This document shows, in pieces, positions 31,997-32,346 of a stretch of 32,346 nt of DNA. How positions within the stretch are numbered: the first letter of the stretch is position 1; every line of letters starts with the position of its first letter. This DNA is from JBHJGU01 sp050331475 (GTDB taxonomy: Bacteria; Pseudomonadota; Alphaproteobacteria; Caulobacterales; Maricaulaceae), in NCBI GenBank assembly GCA_050331475.1, contig JBHJGU010000132.1, positions 1 through 32,346 on the forward strand, read 5' to 3'. A program made the position numbers and the translations under genes. Under the pieces are notes generated by a model. It was given only the letters and a program-made list of their open reading frames with translations. It was not told the DNA's origin and searched no databases.

Positions 31997-32323
31997 ATGG
32001 TCCGTCAACGTCAAGCGCCACAAAAGCGCTTAGTTATAGCTTTCGTGTTTAGTATTCATGTTTGCTATCCGGCGCTCGCCCTTCCCCCTGATCAAAGCGA
32101 GACATGTACGTCCATCAACGCTCGTGAAACCTTTCCGCCACCGACCGCGACTTTTGGGTTTGCTCTTAAATTAAACGGTGATGCACTGGGTACTGGTCGA
32201 TATGTCCGGGCGAGGGCGACGCGCGCTTTGCGCAGCCCGCGTCGGCGCGCGACCTTGAGCGCCCACGTCTTGAGGGCGAAGCTCCTCTTGCTCCGTGTCA
32301 GGATCGAGTTGGCGGCCTCGTAG
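31997..32323 (+). CDS. Secreted protein of unknown function, probably disrupted by IS110 remnant
   Basis: A perfect GGAGG lies 5 bases before the ATG. The N-terminus (about 28 residues) has a basic start, a hydrophobic core RLVIAFVFSIHVCYP and a cleavage-like ALA, so export is likely. The native part seems to end near 32208. Beyond it the frame runs antisense through an IS110 transposase remnant and becomes Arg-rich and artificial. About 70 residues are therefore genuine. It lies 40 bases after the Cys-rich peptide, in the same direction, so the two may be one operon. No family recognised. Confidence 0.42.
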   Translation: MVRQRQAPQKRLVIAFVFSIHVCYPALALPPDQSETCTSINARETFPPPTATFGFALKLNGDALGTGRYVRARATRALRSPRRRATLSAHVLRAKLLLLRVRIELAAS

Positions 32324-32346
32324 AGCAACTTCCGCACCATCGCGTC
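32209..32346 (-). mobile_element. IS110-family transposase C-terminal fragment
   Basis: Read on the minus strand from the window edge, the frame gives DAMVRKLLYEAANSILTR, then FALKTWALKVARRRGLRKARVALAR. This is the conserved C-terminal serine-domain end of IS110/IS116/IS902 transposases. Similarity stops abruptly at about 32209, roughly 25 residues before such proteins normally end, and the frame continues meaninglessly into the neighbour. It is therefore a truncated copy at this side; the N-terminal part lies outside the window. Confidence 0.78.

Noticed and set aside
31997..32323. Treating the full plus-strand frame as one native 108-residue protein
   Set aside because: From about 32209 the other strand encodes unmistakable IS110 transposase sequence, so the Arg-rich C-terminal part is an antisense artefact.
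1..32346. CRISPR arrays, rRNA or tRNA genes
   Set aside because: I saw no regularly spaced repeats, no rRNA-like blocks and no cloverleaf with a CCA-type acceptor end in the intergenic regions.

Overview
This window is a chromosomal segment of a GC-rich alphaproteobacterium. The evidence is conserved gene order: murA-DUF2948-hisD-UPF0262-phosphatase-infA-maf-RNase E/G-like-yacG, then lptF-lptG-lptD-surA-pdxA-rsmA, then fabD-fabG-acpP-fabF-mltG-yicC-gmk, then rpsF-rpsR-rplI-dnaB-alr. UPF0262 and DUF2948 are typical of this class. The composition and the S6/L9 tails would suit the Caulobacterales/Maricaulales/Parvularculales side, but the genus cannot be fixed from sequence alone.

Layout. (1) 1-10673, minus strand: pepA, holC and murA, then a tightly packed DUF2948-hisD-UPF0262-phosphatase-infA-maf-RNase-yacG operon, then two tandem secreted TraB/GumN-like paralogues. 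The distal paralogue is cut short by nonsense codons. (2) 10825-18700, plus strand: LPS export (lptF, lptG, lptD), the outer-membrane chaperone surA, pdxA and rsmA. (3) 18698-18745: a perfect 19-bp-arm palindrome that runs exactly from the rsmA stop codon to the gmk stop codon. (4) 18743-25605, minus strand: fatty-acid synthesis (fabD, fabG, acpP, fabF), mltG, an inserted hicA-hicB toxin-antitoxin pair, yicC broken by one in-frame amber codon, and gmk. (5) 25840-31493, plus strand: rpsF, rpsR, rplI, dnaB, alr, and a MlaE/MlaF lipid-transport pair. (6) 31494-32346: a lower-GC accessory stretch. It holds a frameshifted gene for a small secreted peptide with a CX3CX3C-X12-CX3CX3C pattern, a second signal-peptide ORF, and the C-terminal remnant of an IS110-family transposase.

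Functionally the core genes serve envelope building (peptidoglycan precursor, LPS export, outer-membrane protein folding, phospholipid transport, fatty acids) together with translation and replication housekeeping. Genes are often coupled by 4-base start/stop overlaps using ATGA, GTGA or TTGA, and possibly CTGA at pdxA.

The most unusual items are the twin-CX3CX3C secreted peptide with its broken A-run, the stop-to-stop palindrome, the single nonsense codon in yicC, and the double-nonsense decay of the first TraB/GumN-like gene.
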